64,000 bases of DNA. Origin: Pseudomonas proteolytica (lineage in GTDB: Bacteria; Pseudomonadota; Gammaproteobacteria; Pseudomonadales; Pseudomonadaceae). Made by a program: the position numbers and the translations under genes. The first letter of the stretch is position 1; every line of letters begins with the position of its first letter. This document shows positions 52,009-60,413 of this stretch, in pieces. The stretch spans positions 97,174 to 161,173 of the forward strand of contig NZ_VFEV01000009.1 of assembly GCF_007858275.1 (NCBI RefSeq), read 5' to 3'. The notes beneath the pieces were generated by a model, which saw only the letters and a program-made list of their open reading frames with translations, was not told where the DNA came from and did no database searches.

Positions 52009-53430
52009 TTACGAGGTTCCTAATCGGCATGCCAGTGCCTTGGCCTGGATTGCCACATCCGTCACCGCCGTGCTTTCCCACCACATGCCGCGCAACGGTG
52101 GGCCCATGGCGAAGAGTCGCTCACTGGCCACGCCCTGTGCGTCCAGCACCGCACCCGATGCATCCGCCGCAATCCCCAGCGCCAGCGGCCCAGGCTGGAT
52201 CAAGCCTCGCGCCAACAGCTGCTGGGGCAGCGGGCGGGCCACGCGGCGCCAGTCGTATTCGATCCCGCTGGAGTTGATCAGCGCTGCACCACTGACCTGC
52301 GTTGTGTGTTGCTCGCCACGCCGGCGCAGGCGCAGGGTCACTTCGCCGTTTAGCGTGGGCTCCAGGCCCTGGAACGATGCCGCCTGGATCCGCAGACGCC
52401 CTTGCTTGTGCAGCCGCGCCACCAGCTCGGCGCTCAGCGGCGGCGAGCGATGGTGATGGCTCTCCCACCAGGGCCGAACATGGCGCACGAACTGGCGTTT
52501 CTGGCGTTCGCTGGCCTGGCTCCACAAACGGCCGATATGGGCGCGCACGGTATCCAATGGCGCTTGCCAGTCAATGCCCAGTGCCTGGGCACCCTGGCAT
52601 TGGCGGCGCACTTCCCGCAGCAATTGCAGCGGGCTGCGCAGGCTGTGATCTTCAGCGAGAAAGTCCGGCCAGGTCGGTGGTTGCCGGCGCACATGGGGCA
52701 GCAGGCCATGGCGCGAAAAAATCTCGATCGGCCCACGATGACCGGCCTGCTCCAGGGACACCACGGCATCGACCATGGTCAAGCCGGAACCAATGATCAG
52801 CACGGTGGAGTGTGGGTCCAGTTGGGTCATGCCGCGCACGTCCCACGGGTCTACCGCCGCCGCATTCAGGCCGCTGGACTGGGTTTGTGGCGTGCGCGCC
52901 GCCGGGAACATGCCGGTGGCCAGTACCGCCTGGGCGCCCTGCAGTTGCTGGCCGTCATCCAGGGTCAGGAGTACACCGCCCGGCGCCACCTGCAGGTCGA
53001 CTACCTCGGCGCAAACATGCTCCAGCGTCGACGCAGACCCCGCCCGAGCCTCTGCCAGGCGCTGTTGCGCGTACAGGCCGAAGATCCCCCGGGGTGGGAA
53101 CAGCTCGCTCACGGGCACGTGCTGCTGGTCCGACTCCGGCCAGCCGCCGGCAGCAATGTAGTCGGTCAACCACTGGGTCAAGTCATCGGCGTTGTCCGGG
53201 TCTACGCTCATGCGCGCGGCGTTGCCATTGAGCGTGTGCCCCAGTTCCACCGCGCTATAGGCTTCACCCCGCCCAAGTTCCGTGCGCGGCTCGATCACCA
53301 GGATCTGCCGTGTGCCAGGCAAACGCAGCAACTGCACGGCCAGCATGGTGCCGCTCAGCCCCCCTCCGATGATCAGCACATCGGCGTTGCGGATGGCCTT
53401 TGTCGCCTGTCCGCGTTCGGTTTCACTCAT
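52009..53430 (-). CDS. FAD/NAD(P)-binding flavoprotein
   Basis: A 473-residue protein with an N-terminal FAD-binding loop (VLIIGGGLSGTMLAVQLL, about 19-36) and a second nucleotide loop (VLIIGSGLTMVDAVVSLEQA, about 209). Segments such as GEAYSAVELGHTLNGNAARM belong to the FAD-NAD(P)-binding family related to amino-group hydroxylases (EgtB-independent HcaD/YdhS-like proteins). GC is high, unlike the convergent island, so it is probably native. Substrate unknown; E. coli YdhS-like is the nearest name I can offer. Confidence 0.7.
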   Translation of the reverse strand: MSETERGQATKAIRNADVLIIGGGLSGTMLAVQLLRLPGTRQILVIEPRTELGRGEAYSAVELGHTLNGNAARMSVDPDNADDLTQWLTDYIAAGGWPESDQQHVPVSELFPPRGIFGLYAQQRLAEARAGSASTLEHVCAEVVDLQVAPGGVLLTLDDGQQLQGAQAVLATGMFPAARTPQTQSSGLNAAAVDPWDVRGMTQLDPHSTVLIIGSGLTMVDAVVSLEQAGHRGPIEIFSRHGLLPHVRRQPPTWPDFLAEDHSLRSPLQLLREVRRQCQGAQALGIDWQAPLDTVRAHIGRLWSQASERQKRQFVRHVRPWWESHHHRSPPLSAELVARLHKQGRLRIQAASFQGLEPTLNGEVTLRLRRRGEQHTTQVSGAALINSSGIEYDWRRVARPLPQQLLARGLIQPGPLALGIAADASGAVLDAQGVASERLFAMGPPLRGMWWESTAVTDVAIQAKALACRLGTS

Positions 53431-53544
53431 GAAAATGCGCCCTTACTGTTTGCCCGGATGAATATCATGCCAATTGCTTTACGCCCAAAATCCGTTGCGT
53501 CGCCGTGTGACACATTGCCCGATCATGCACTATCGCGTTTCAGT

Positions 53545-54228
53545 TCATCCAGCCATTGGGCGCCTTGGCGCGCACTGGAGGCCTTGGCCGCTGTTGAGCC
53601 ATTGTTCGAGTAACACCGCCAGGCCACCTTGCCAGCGCGTGCCCTCCTCGCTCCATAACGCGGTTTCGCCGGCGGGTTGCCACCAGCGATTCAGGCGCTG
53701 CAGCGGCTCCACCGGGCCGAGCAATCGAGTGAAGGCGACCACCTCACTACCCGGTACTTGCTGGTCGCTGATCAATACCTGCGGTGCGGCGCTGCTGCCC
53801 ACGACCGTGAGCCAATGCTGCAACTGCTGGCAGTCCGGGACATACGCATGGGTTGGGCGCAGCCGCCAGATTTGCCCGTGCAGCGCACTGGGCTCAAGGG
53901 TGTCAGCCAGCGTCAACACCTGCCCGCCAGTGGCCTCGGCCGCCAGGGCCAGCAGCAACAGATTGGGCTCAAAGGCCCCACTCACCAGCAGCCGCGAGTA
54001 TTGGCCAAAACCGTGCTGGCGCAAACCATCGGCCAGGCGTTCGACATCACGCAAGGCGTCGATCCAGCGCCAGGCATACCACCGGCCATGACGCTTGTGG
54101 CGCAACGCGCAGTGCAACGGGCGGAACTGGGCCCAGTGCTGCAATTGCTCCAAGGCCTCGGGCAAGCCGGCGACCCACTCGGCGGGCCACTTCACATCCT
54201 GCGCTGGTTTGAGTGTATGCACGCTCAT
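53545..54228 (-). CDS. Truncated adenylate-forming (acyl-CoA synthetase N-lobe) protein
   Basis: A 227-residue protein resembling only the N-terminal lobe of AMP-binding synthetases (RWIDALRDVERLADGLRQHG, then LLVSGAFEPNLLLLALAAEA). It stops before the ATP-binding P-loop (TSGSTGxPK) and the whole C-terminal domain, and only 114 bases follow before the next gene, so this is not a simple frameshift. Either a decayed synthetase or a genuine short, catalytically dead protein. The ATG at 54228 has GAGGAG eleven bases ahead. May share a transcript with the flavoprotein downstream. Confidence 0.55.
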   Translation of the reverse strand: MSVHTLKPAQDVKWPAEWVAGLPEALEQLQHWAQFRPLHCALRHKRHGRWYAWRWIDALRDVERLADGLRQHGFGQYSRLLVSGAFEPNLLLLALAAEATGGQVLTLADTLEPSALHGQIWRLRPTHAYVPDCQQLQHWLTVVGSSAAPQVLISDQQVPGSEVVAFTRLLGPVEPLQRLNRWWQPAGETALWSEEGTRWQGGLAVLLEQWLNSGQGLQCAPRRPMAG

Positions 54229-54562
54229 AGGGGACTGCTCCTCTCGTTGGAATGCGCGTGCGGTGGTCCGTGCTCCGCGTTCTTCAGTAGCCAGACCTGC
54301 CCCGTTGCAGATGTTGCGCCAAGATTGAAAAGCCCAATAAAACCGCGCATTCAGAGGGCCCCGTGAACATTTCACACCTGGGGAAACCAGCAAACTGTTG
54401 ATTGACTGTTGGCTGGCGAACAGCGGCAGAGCAACGCGCAAGCGCCGTGCACTTTCTCGATTGCGATGAAACTGTTAGCGCCATTAGTGGGTTTTTCCAT
54501 ACGCCAGGAACGCACACCATAAGCCGCAACGCGCCTTTGCCTGCTGATTCCCGGAGTTTTTC
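54229..54562. other. Gene-free divergent intergenic region
   Basis: These 334 bases separate the truncated adenylation gene (minus) from the MRJP-like gene (plus). I see no coding frame with a ribosome site, no REP and no clear terminator. Promoters for both genes must lie here, but no consensus boxes are convincing. Confidence 0.4.
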
Positions 54563-55726
54563 ATGCACCTCAAGCACCGCTTTATCTGGTCGATCCTGGC
54601 CTTGACGATTGCCAGCAACAGCCATGCAGCCCAGAGCCAGCCGTTGCCCAGCGAACAAACCGTTGGCGCCATCGAGCAGGTATTCGCGTTCCACGACGCC
54701 ATGCCCACTGGCGTCAGCGTTGCCGAAAACGGGCGGATTTTTGTCAACTTTCCACGTTGGGGCGATGCCGTGCCGTTTACCGTCGGTGAGCTGCGTGAAG
54801 GCAAGGTCGTGCCCTACCCTGACCTGGGCCTGAACCAGGCCGACCCGAAGGACCCGGCCAAGGGTTTTATCAGCGTGCAGAGTGTGGTGGCCGATGGTCG
54901 CGGGCGTATCTGGATATTGGATACCGCCGCCCCCGGCTTCGCATCACCAACGCCGGGCGGCGCCAAGCTGGTGGCGGTCGATCTGGCCAGCAATAAAGTG
55001 GTCAAGACCCTGGTCTTCCCGAAAAACGTGATGCTGCCCAGCACCTACGTCAATGACATGCGCTTTGATTTCCGGGTGGGCAATGAAGGGGTGATCTATA
55101 TCACCGACTCCTCCCTCAGCGGTCCGGGGGCGATCATCGTCATGGACATTGCCAGCGGCACCGCCATACGCCGACTCAGTGGCGCCCCGTCGACCTCGGT
55201 AGACCCCAACTTCGTGCCCAAGGTCGAAGGCCAGGTCTTGCAGGTGCGCAACGCCGACGGCAGCACCCGGCCATTTGCGGTTGCCTCCGATGGCATCGCC
55301 CTGTCGGCTGACGGCCAGACGCTGTACTTCTGCCCGCTGTCCAGCCGCCATCTGTACTCGGTGCCAACTGCGCTGCTGCGTGATCCTTCGGTCAGCGAAG
55401 CGCGGCTCGATATGGCGGTCAAGGACCTCGGGGAAAAAGGCGCCTCCGATGGCCTCGAAGCCGACGCCGCCGGCGCCCTGTATGCCGGCGACTACGAACA
55501 CAACAGCGTGCGCAAACGCCTGGCAGATGGGCAGTGGCAAACCATCGTCCACGACCCGCGCGTGCTTTGGCCTGACACCCTGTCCATCGGACCGGATGGC
55601 TACCTGTACTTCATGGCCAACCAGCTGCATCGCCAGGGCATTTTTCACGCGGGCAAGGATCTGCGCCAGAAACCCTACAGCCTGCTGCGGGTGAAGATTG
55701 ATGCAGCGCCGGCGCCCACGCGCTAG
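54563..55726 (+). CDS. Major royal jelly protein/yellow-family secreted protein
   Basis: A 387-residue exported protein: signal peptide ending NSHAAQ, then a six-bladed beta-propeller of the MRJP family, with VSVAENGRIFVNFPRWGD, DGRGRIWILDTAAPG and ASDGIALSADGQTLYFCPLS. Bacterial members have no settled role; some are lactonase-like. CGGAG eight bases before the ATG sets the start. Followed after 59 bases by the betaine-binding-like gene, possibly co-transcribed. Confidence 0.82.
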   Translation: MHLKHRFIWSILALTIASNSHAAQSQPLPSEQTVGAIEQVFAFHDAMPTGVSVAENGRIFVNFPRWGDAVPFTVGELREGKVVPYPDLGLNQADPKDPAKGFISVQSVVADGRGRIWILDTAAPGFASPTPGGAKLVAVDLASNKVVKTLVFPKNVMLPSTYVNDMRFDFRVGNEGVIYITDSSLSGPGAIIVMDIASGTAIRRLSGAPSTSVDPNFVPKVEGQVLQVRNADGSTRPFAVASDGIALSADGQTLYFCPLSSRHLYSVPTALLRDPSVSEARLDMAVKDLGEKGASDGLEADAAGALYAGDYEHNSVRKRLADGQWQTIVHDPRVLWPDTLSIGPDGYLYFMANQLHRQGIFHAGKDLRQKPYSLLRVKIDAAPAPTR

Positions 55727-55785
55727 GCCACGGATCTGTCCTGTTCATGCGTCCCACGCCGCTCAATCATCGTGAAGGAACAACC

Positions 55786-56679
55786 ATGGGTAAAACCACA
55801 CCAAGGCGTCCGGGTAAAAAGCTGCCTGTGACCCATCAAGACTTCGCCCGGGCCAATATCGCCAACGGCTCACGGCGGGTACGGCTGGGTGTCACGGACC
55901 TGTCGTTCCACCGCGCCACGGCCGCGGTAGTCGCCCAGGTCATGCAGCACATGGGCCTGACCGTGGAGCGCCAATATGCCCTGCACGAGGACAACTTCAA
56001 GCGATTGCGCGAAGGCGCGATCGACATGATTGCCTCGGCCTGGATTCCGTTCAGCCACGGCATCTACAAGCAGACCGTCGATGCGGTGACGCCCACCCGT
56101 GAACTGGGCCTGCATTACGAGCCCTATGCATTGTGGGGTGTACCTGACTACGTGAGCGAACAGGAGGTGGCCTCCATTGAGGACCTGCTCAAGCCAGCCG
56201 TGCGCCCCCGGATGCACCCGCTGATCCAGGGCATCGGACCTGGGGCCGGGATTACCCGGTTCTCGTTGAAGATCATGGATGAGTACGGCTTGAACCGCGC
56301 CGGGTACCAGTTCCGCACCGGCTCCCAGGATGACTGCATTGACGCCTTTGAAGCCCTGTACCACCAGCAGCGCTGGGGCGTCGTGCCGCTGTGGCATCCG
56401 CAGTTCCTGCATCACCGCTATCGCATCCGCGACCTCAGCGACCCCAAGGGTTTGCTCGGCAGCGTCGACCGGGCCGTGCTGCTGGCTCGCGAGGATCGCC
56501 TGGCGCTACTGACAACCGCCGAGATCCAGGTGCTGGACAACATTCGCCTGTCGAACGCCATCGTTGCCGAGCTCGACGACGCCTTCAATCGCGGCGAACA
56601 GTCGGCTGACGAAGCGGCAAGCGACTGGCTGGCAAGGCACCCGGAAACGTTGCGGCGCTGGTTGGCACCGCTGGCCTGA
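55786..56679 (+). CDS. Glycine-betaine-binding-like (OpuAC) protein without signal peptide
   Basis: A 297-residue protein with the OpuAC fold of glycine betaine/choline ABC substrate-binding proteins (RLGVTDLSFHRATAAVV, DMIASAWIPFSHGIY, FRTGSQDDCIDAF, WGVVPLWHPQFLHHRY). The N-terminus (MGKTTPRRPGKKLP) is basic and has no hydrophobic core, so it should remain in the cytoplasm. No permease or ATPase gene is adjacent. GAAGGA eight bases ahead fixes the start. A cytosolic ligand-binding or regulatory role is inferred. Confidence 0.75.
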   Translation: MGKTTPRRPGKKLPVTHQDFARANIANGSRRVRLGVTDLSFHRATAAVVAQVMQHMGLTVERQYALHEDNFKRLREGAIDMIASAWIPFSHGIYKQTVDAVTPTRELGLHYEPYALWGVPDYVSEQEVASIEDLLKPAVRPRMHPLIQGIGPGAGITRFSLKIMDEYGLNRAGYQFRTGSQDDCIDAFEALYHQQRWGVVPLWHPQFLHHRYRIRDLSDPKGLLGSVDRAVLLAREDRLALLTTAEIQVLDNIRLSNAIVAELDDAFNRGEQSADEAASDWLARHPETLRRWLAPLA

Positions 56680-56820
56680 ACAGGCGCGTCTTTAAACGTA
56701 TTTGAAGATTTCTGAAAAAGCGGCCCCGTCCATCCCGCGCCAAAGGGCTGGACGGGACATCCGCGCCGCGCACCTGCGGCAACGCACCCAAGGCTTCAAC
56801 TAACCAAGAACGGGGACTCA

Positions 56821-57477
56821 ATGATGGACATGGTCACACTTTCCAAACGCCGTTACACCGCCAAACTCTTCGACGCTTCACGCAAGATTCCCAAAGCCAC
56901 CCTGGAGCCGTTGCTGGAGCAACTGCGCAACAGCCCCTCGTCGGTCAACTCGCAACCCTGGCACTTTGTGGTCGCAGAAAGTGAGCATGCCAAAGCACGT
57001 ATTGCCAAAAGTGCGGAAGGTGCCTTTGGCTTCAACCAGGCAAAAATCCTCGACGCCTCCCATGTGCTGGTGCTGTGTACCCGAACCCAGATGACTGAGG
57101 AATACCTGCAGGCCCTGCTCAGCCAAGAGGCCAGCGATGGACGCTTTCACGACGAGCAAGCCAAGGCAGGCCAGGACAGAGGGCGGCACAATTTTGTCAA
57201 TTTGCATCGCTATGACCTCAAGGACGTCCAGCACTGGATGGAGAAACAAACTTATCTGGCCCTGGGTACCCTGTTGCTGGGGGCTGCAGCCCTGGACCTT
57301 GATGCAACGCCCATGGAAGGGTTCGACAGCAAGGTGTTGGATATCGAACTGGGTTTGCGTGAGCGCGGGTTTACCAGTTCAGTGGTGGTAAGCCTGGGAT
57401 ATCGCAGCAACGAAGACTTCAACGCCCGCCTGGCAAAATCCCGGTTGCCTGCCCAGGTGCTGTTCGACTTTATCTGA
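56821..57477 (+). CDS. nfsB: NfsB-like oxygen-insensitive nitroreductase
   Basis: A 218-residue FMN enzyme of the NfsB/dihydropteridine reductase type reducing nitroaromatics and quinones with NAD(P)H. FMN and subunit motifs: LSKRRYTAKLFDASRKIP, SSVNSQPWHFVVAES, VLVLCTRTQM, GAAALDLDATPMEGFD and SLGYRSNEDF. An alternative start at 56830 is possible. A REP palindrome follows the stop by 36 bases. Confidence 0.9.
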   Translation: MMDMVTLSKRRYTAKLFDASRKIPKATLEPLLEQLRNSPSSVNSQPWHFVVAESEHAKARIAKSAEGAFGFNQAKILDASHVLVLCTRTQMTEEYLQALLSQEASDGRFHDEQAKAGQDRGRHNFVNLHRYDLKDVQHWMEKQTYLALGTLLLGAAALDLDATPMEGFDSKVLDIELGLRERGFTSSVVVSLGYRSNEDFNARLAKSRLPAQVLFDFI

Positions 57478-57513
57478 TCGCGGTGGCAACCAGCCGGCCA
57501 AGCGCATATTCCT

Positions 57514-57582
57514 GTGGGAGCGGGCTTGCCCGCGATTGTGGTGTACCTGACCCACCGCTATCGCGGGCAAGCCCGCTCCTAC
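57514..57582. repeat. REP pair (BIME-like) between convergent genes
   Basis: Two oppositely oriented REP units, 57514-57536 and 57560-57582, nearly perfect complements of 23 bases around a 23-base spacer. The core is GTGGGAGCGGGCTTGCCCGC. It lies between the nitroreductase stop and the convergent flavin-reductase stop and is a likely bidirectional terminator. Confidence 0.75.
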
Positions 57583-57612
57583 AAGGGATAGGCTACGACT
57601 TGATCGTCATTA

Positions 57613-58554
57613 TCAATGCTGGATCACCGCCTTGAGCACGGTCTTGAAGGTCTCCAACTGTTCATCGCTGAATTGGCTGAAGACCTTGTCCTGCTGCTCA
57701 CGGGCGATGGTCCACAACGACTCGGTTTCGTCGATGCCCTTGGTGGTCAGTTTGACCCGCTCCTGATCATCGCGTACCAAGGCCTTGCGCTTGAGGTTGT
57801 TGACCGCCTCTTCGATCTCGCGCGCCGGCATTGCTACTTCGCGCTGCAGCTCGGCCAGGCTCAGGCCGGCGTCGTTCTCCAGCACCATCAGCATCCGGGC
57901 TTCGCTGGTGCGCAGGCCCGTAGATAATTGACGCGGTTGGTAGCTGGCCTGATAGGCCCGCAGTGCCTGGGTCATCAGGTAGTACAGGTTGTGGCTCAGG
58001 CGGCCCTGGAAATGGCTGCTCGGTGGCTGGCCTTCCTCGCGCTGGGTCATGCGGGTGTGCGGCAGCACCATGGAATAGGCGCCCTGGTGATACAGCAATG
58101 GCGAACGACCGCAGTCGTCGAAGGCAACCACTTTGCCAATCATGATCCAGTGGTCACCCCCGTCGACCTGCTGGAACTTCTCACACTCAAAACGTGCCGA
58201 GCAGTCGGCCAGAATCGGTGCCCCGCCCTCGCCGGCCTGGTACTCGACTTCGGCAAACCGGTCGTCCTTGGGCCGGGCGAAGTTGTTGGACAGGTCGATC
58301 TGATCGGCGGCCAGCACGTTCACCGCAAAGTGGCTGGCCGTCTCGAACACTGCATGGCTGGTCGAGCGTTTGTCGATGCTCCACAGGATCAGCGGCGGGT
58401 CCAGGGACACCGAGTTGAAGCTGTTGGCGGTCACCCCGACCTTGCGCCCGTGGGCATCAGCTGCGGTCACCACCGTGACACCGGTGGCGAAATTGCCCAG
58501 GGCGCGGCGAAATGCGCGGGTATCGAATGCGGTGCTTGGGTTTTCAGTAGACAT
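57613..58554 (-). CDS. Flavin reductase component of two-component aromatic hydroxylase (HPAH C1 type)
   Basis: A 313-residue protein with an N-terminal FMN reductase domain (about 1-165: RALGNFATGVTVVTAADAHG, GVTANSFNSVSLDPPLILWS) and a C-terminal MarR-like winged-helix domain (about 185-313). This matches Acinetobacter baumannii p-hydroxyphenylacetate hydroxylase C1, where the C-terminal domain restrains NADH oxidation until substrate binds. It supplies FMNH2 to the oxygenase encoded 63 bases upstream. Substrate here may be 4-hydroxyphenylacetate or another phenol. Confidence 0.87.
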   Translation of the reverse strand: MSTENPSTAFDTRAFRRALGNFATGVTVVTAADAHGRKVGVTANSFNSVSLDPPLILWSIDKRSTSHAVFETASHFAVNVLAADQIDLSNNFARPKDDRFAEVEYQAGEGGAPILADCSARFECEKFQQVDGGDHWIMIGKVVAFDDCGRSPLLYHQGAYSMVLPHTRMTQREEGQPPSSHFQGRLSHNLYYLMTQALRAYQASYQPRQLSTGLRTSEARMLMVLENDAGLSLAELQREVAMPAREIEEAVNNLKRKALVRDDQERVKLTTKGIDETESLWTIAREQQDKVFSQFSDEQLETFKTVLKAVIQH

Positions 58555-58617
58555 GCAAGGCTCCCGGGCAGGCCGATGGCCCTGCCCTGATTGTTCTTAT
58601 AGGTAAAGAGTGGTGGG

Positions 58618-59787
58618 TCAGACCATTGCCGGGTCCGGCTCCAGGCCCATCAGTTCACGCCCCAGGATCTGTGCGCAAACGTCGTAGTCGGTATAGGCAT
58701 GCGCCCCAGTAAGGTGAGCGTCGCGGAACAGACGTTGCAGCTCGTTGGTTTCAAACCAGGCGCCGCCGCCCGCCGCTTCCATCAAGCGATCCACCGCCTG
58801 GATGCACATTTTGGTGGCATAGCCCTGGTTGGTCCGCCAGAACGCCAGGGTGCCGCGGCTGGGGTATTCATGGCGTTCGCTGTGCTCGGCGATCTCGTCC
58901 CAGCTCTTTTCCAGCAACGCCCGCGCGGCGGCCACCTGGTGGGTGGACTCGGCCAGGCGCATCAGCGCCGGTGTCGCAGCGCCGACTGCCGCACCGGTGT
59001 AGGCCCGTACGCGGTTTTTGGTTTTTTCACGGAACACGTCGAGCATACGCTCGGCAATCCCCAGGCTGACGGTGGAAAAGCCGCTGGCAAAGTACGGACG
59101 GTACGGCGCGAAGAAAATCTTGCTGTCGGGGTACAGGCCAAAGCCCGCCGACTTGCCTTCCATCATGTCCTTGGCCTTCTGGATGCGGTGCTCGGGGACG
59201 AAGGCCTGGTCGACGATCAAGGTCTTGCTGCCACTGCCGCGCATGCCCACGGCAAACCAGTCGTCACAAATCGTGTAGTCACTGCGCGGCAGCACGGCGA
59301 AGCAATAATCCTGGGTGCCTTCGGCGTTTTTGCGGCGAAAGCCCATGATCGCCCATTCGGCATGATCGCAGCCTGAGCTCCAGCCCATCTCGCCGCTGAA
59401 GGTCACGCCACCGGGCACTTCTTCGGTACGCCCGAACGGCGCGATGCTGCTGCTGGCGGTGGCGTCCGGGTCAGTGCCCCAGACCTCGTCCTGCAGCTTT
59501 GACGGGAACATTGCCATCTGATGGCTGTGAGTACACAGCAGGCTCATGGCCCAAGCGGTACTTGCGCACGAGCCCGCCAACAGGGCGATGCACTGGGCAA
59601 ATTGCGGCAAAGAGATTTCCATGCCGCCGTATTTCTTCGGCAAGAACGCGCGGTGCATGCCGATGCCCTTGAGCAACGCGATGTTCTCGGCAGGCACGCT
59701 ACGGTCTTGCTCGGCGGCGAAGGCATTGGCAGCAATGGTGGGCAGGACTGACTTGAGGTCTTCGAGCAGAGGGTTTGGCTTTTTCAT
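58618..59787 (-). CDS. Oxygenase component of two-component flavin monooxygenase (HPAH C2/HsaA type)
   Basis: A 389-residue acyl-CoA-dehydrogenase-fold monooxygenase using FMNH2 and O2 to hydroxylate an aromatic ring ortho to a phenol. Active-site segments like those of A. baumannii C2 are seen: LLCTHSHQMAMF, TASSSIAPFGRTEE and SRGTLAFWRTNQGYATKM. The frame continues 315 bases upstream, but MKKPNPLLEDLKSVLPTIAA at 59787, after AAGAGAC, is the natural start. Forms an operon with the reductase. Related names include HpaH and pigment-production hydroxylases. Confidence 0.85.
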   Translation of the reverse strand: MKKPNPLLEDLKSVLPTIAANAFAAEQDRSVPAENIALLKGIGMHRAFLPKKYGGMEISLPQFAQCIALLAGSCASTAWAMSLLCTHSHQMAMFPSKLQDEVWGTDPDATASSSIAPFGRTEEVPGGVTFSGEMGWSSGCDHAEWAIMGFRRKNAEGTQDYCFAVLPRSDYTICDDWFAVGMRGSGSKTLIVDQAFVPEHRIQKAKDMMEGKSAGFGLYPDSKIFFAPYRPYFASGFSTVSLGIAERMLDVFREKTKNRVRAYTGAAVGAATPALMRLAESTHQVAAARALLEKSWDEIAEHSERHEYPSRGTLAFWRTNQGYATKMCIQAVDRLMEAAGGGAWFETNELQRLFRDAHLTGAHAYTDYDVCAQILGRELMGLEPDPAMV

Positions 59788-60085
59788 GGGTTGTCTCTTT
59801 ATTATTGGATATCCCCATTCCTGGTGCGTCTGCGCCCTGTTCAAGCCAAAGGCAGGATAAAACAACCGGGAACGTTCGTAATGACGCGACCAGTATGTGG
59901 CGCTTGGTCGCAGCGCAAAATGCACGTTCCAAATGGAAGATTGTACTTTCCATGGCCCACAAAAAAGCCGCCGCAGAAACTGCGACGGCTTGGCCGAGGT
60001 GGAACAAGATCCAATGGGCGCTGCTTGCCTGCGATAGCTGTGTGTACCTGCCGGAAAAGTAGCGCCTGAACCACCGCTATCGCGG

Positions 60086-60330
60086 CATAGGTATCTACAC
60101 AACTTTCAGAAACTGACGAACTCTCCTGTGGCGAGCGGGCTTGTCGGAACGCCGCATCGCCCGCGCTGGGCTGCGAAGCAGCCCCAGTAAGCCGTATGCG
60201 GTGTATCAGATACTCCGTAGCGGCTGGTTTTAGGGCTGCTTCGCAGCCCAGCGCGGGGCAAGCCCGCTCGCCACAACTGCGCTATCTGCCTGGATTTAGG
60301 CGTTACGGCAAAGTTGTGTAGATACCTATG
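60086..60330. repeat. REP palindrome nested within a perfect 21-base inverted repeat
   Basis: 60086-60106 and 60310-60330 are perfect 21-base complements (starting CATAGGTATCTACAC). Inside lies the same REP as near nirN: right arm 60233-60274 identical to 3513-3554, left arm 60128-60185 split by an unrelated 16-base segment (60144-60159) replacing one C. The nested symmetry suggests a mobile cassette or stepwise insertion of a REP element. Confidence 0.8.
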
Positions 60331-60339
60331 ACTATCGCG

Positions 60340-60411
60340 AGCAAGCCCACACTCGACCGGGTTGTAACGGGATCAGTGTGGGAGCTGGCTTGCCTGCGAT
60401 AGCGTCGTGTG
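60340..60411. repeat. REP pair downstream of xenA
   Basis: Oppositely oriented REP cores: CGCGAGCAAGCCCACACT (around 60337-60354) and AGTGTGGGAGCTGGCTTGCC (60375-60394), separated by about 20 bases. It ends at the xenA stop and could terminate that transcript. Confidence 0.6.
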
Positions 60412-60413
60412 CC

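Larger units (their letters stand above)
59788..60413. other. Large gene-free region holding nested inverted repeats
   Basis: No coding frame with a start signal is seen. The part next to the oxygenase gene (59788-59960) is its promoter region and contains the dyad TTCC-AAAT-GGAA (59927-59938). From about 60040 onward the sequence is repetitive: REP fragments, a 21-base inverted repeat and a REP palindrome inside it, then another REP pair running up to the xenA stop. Confidence 0.5.

Noticed and set aside
59920..59950. Possible sigma-54 promoter for the monooxygenase operon
   Set aside because: On the minus strand the GG and GC elements are 12 bases apart rather than 10, so the pattern does not fit.
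59788..60102. N-terminal extension of the monooxygenase frame
   Set aside because: It covers promoter and repeat-like sequence and adds over 100 residues not seen in the family; the ATG at 59787 is the natural start.
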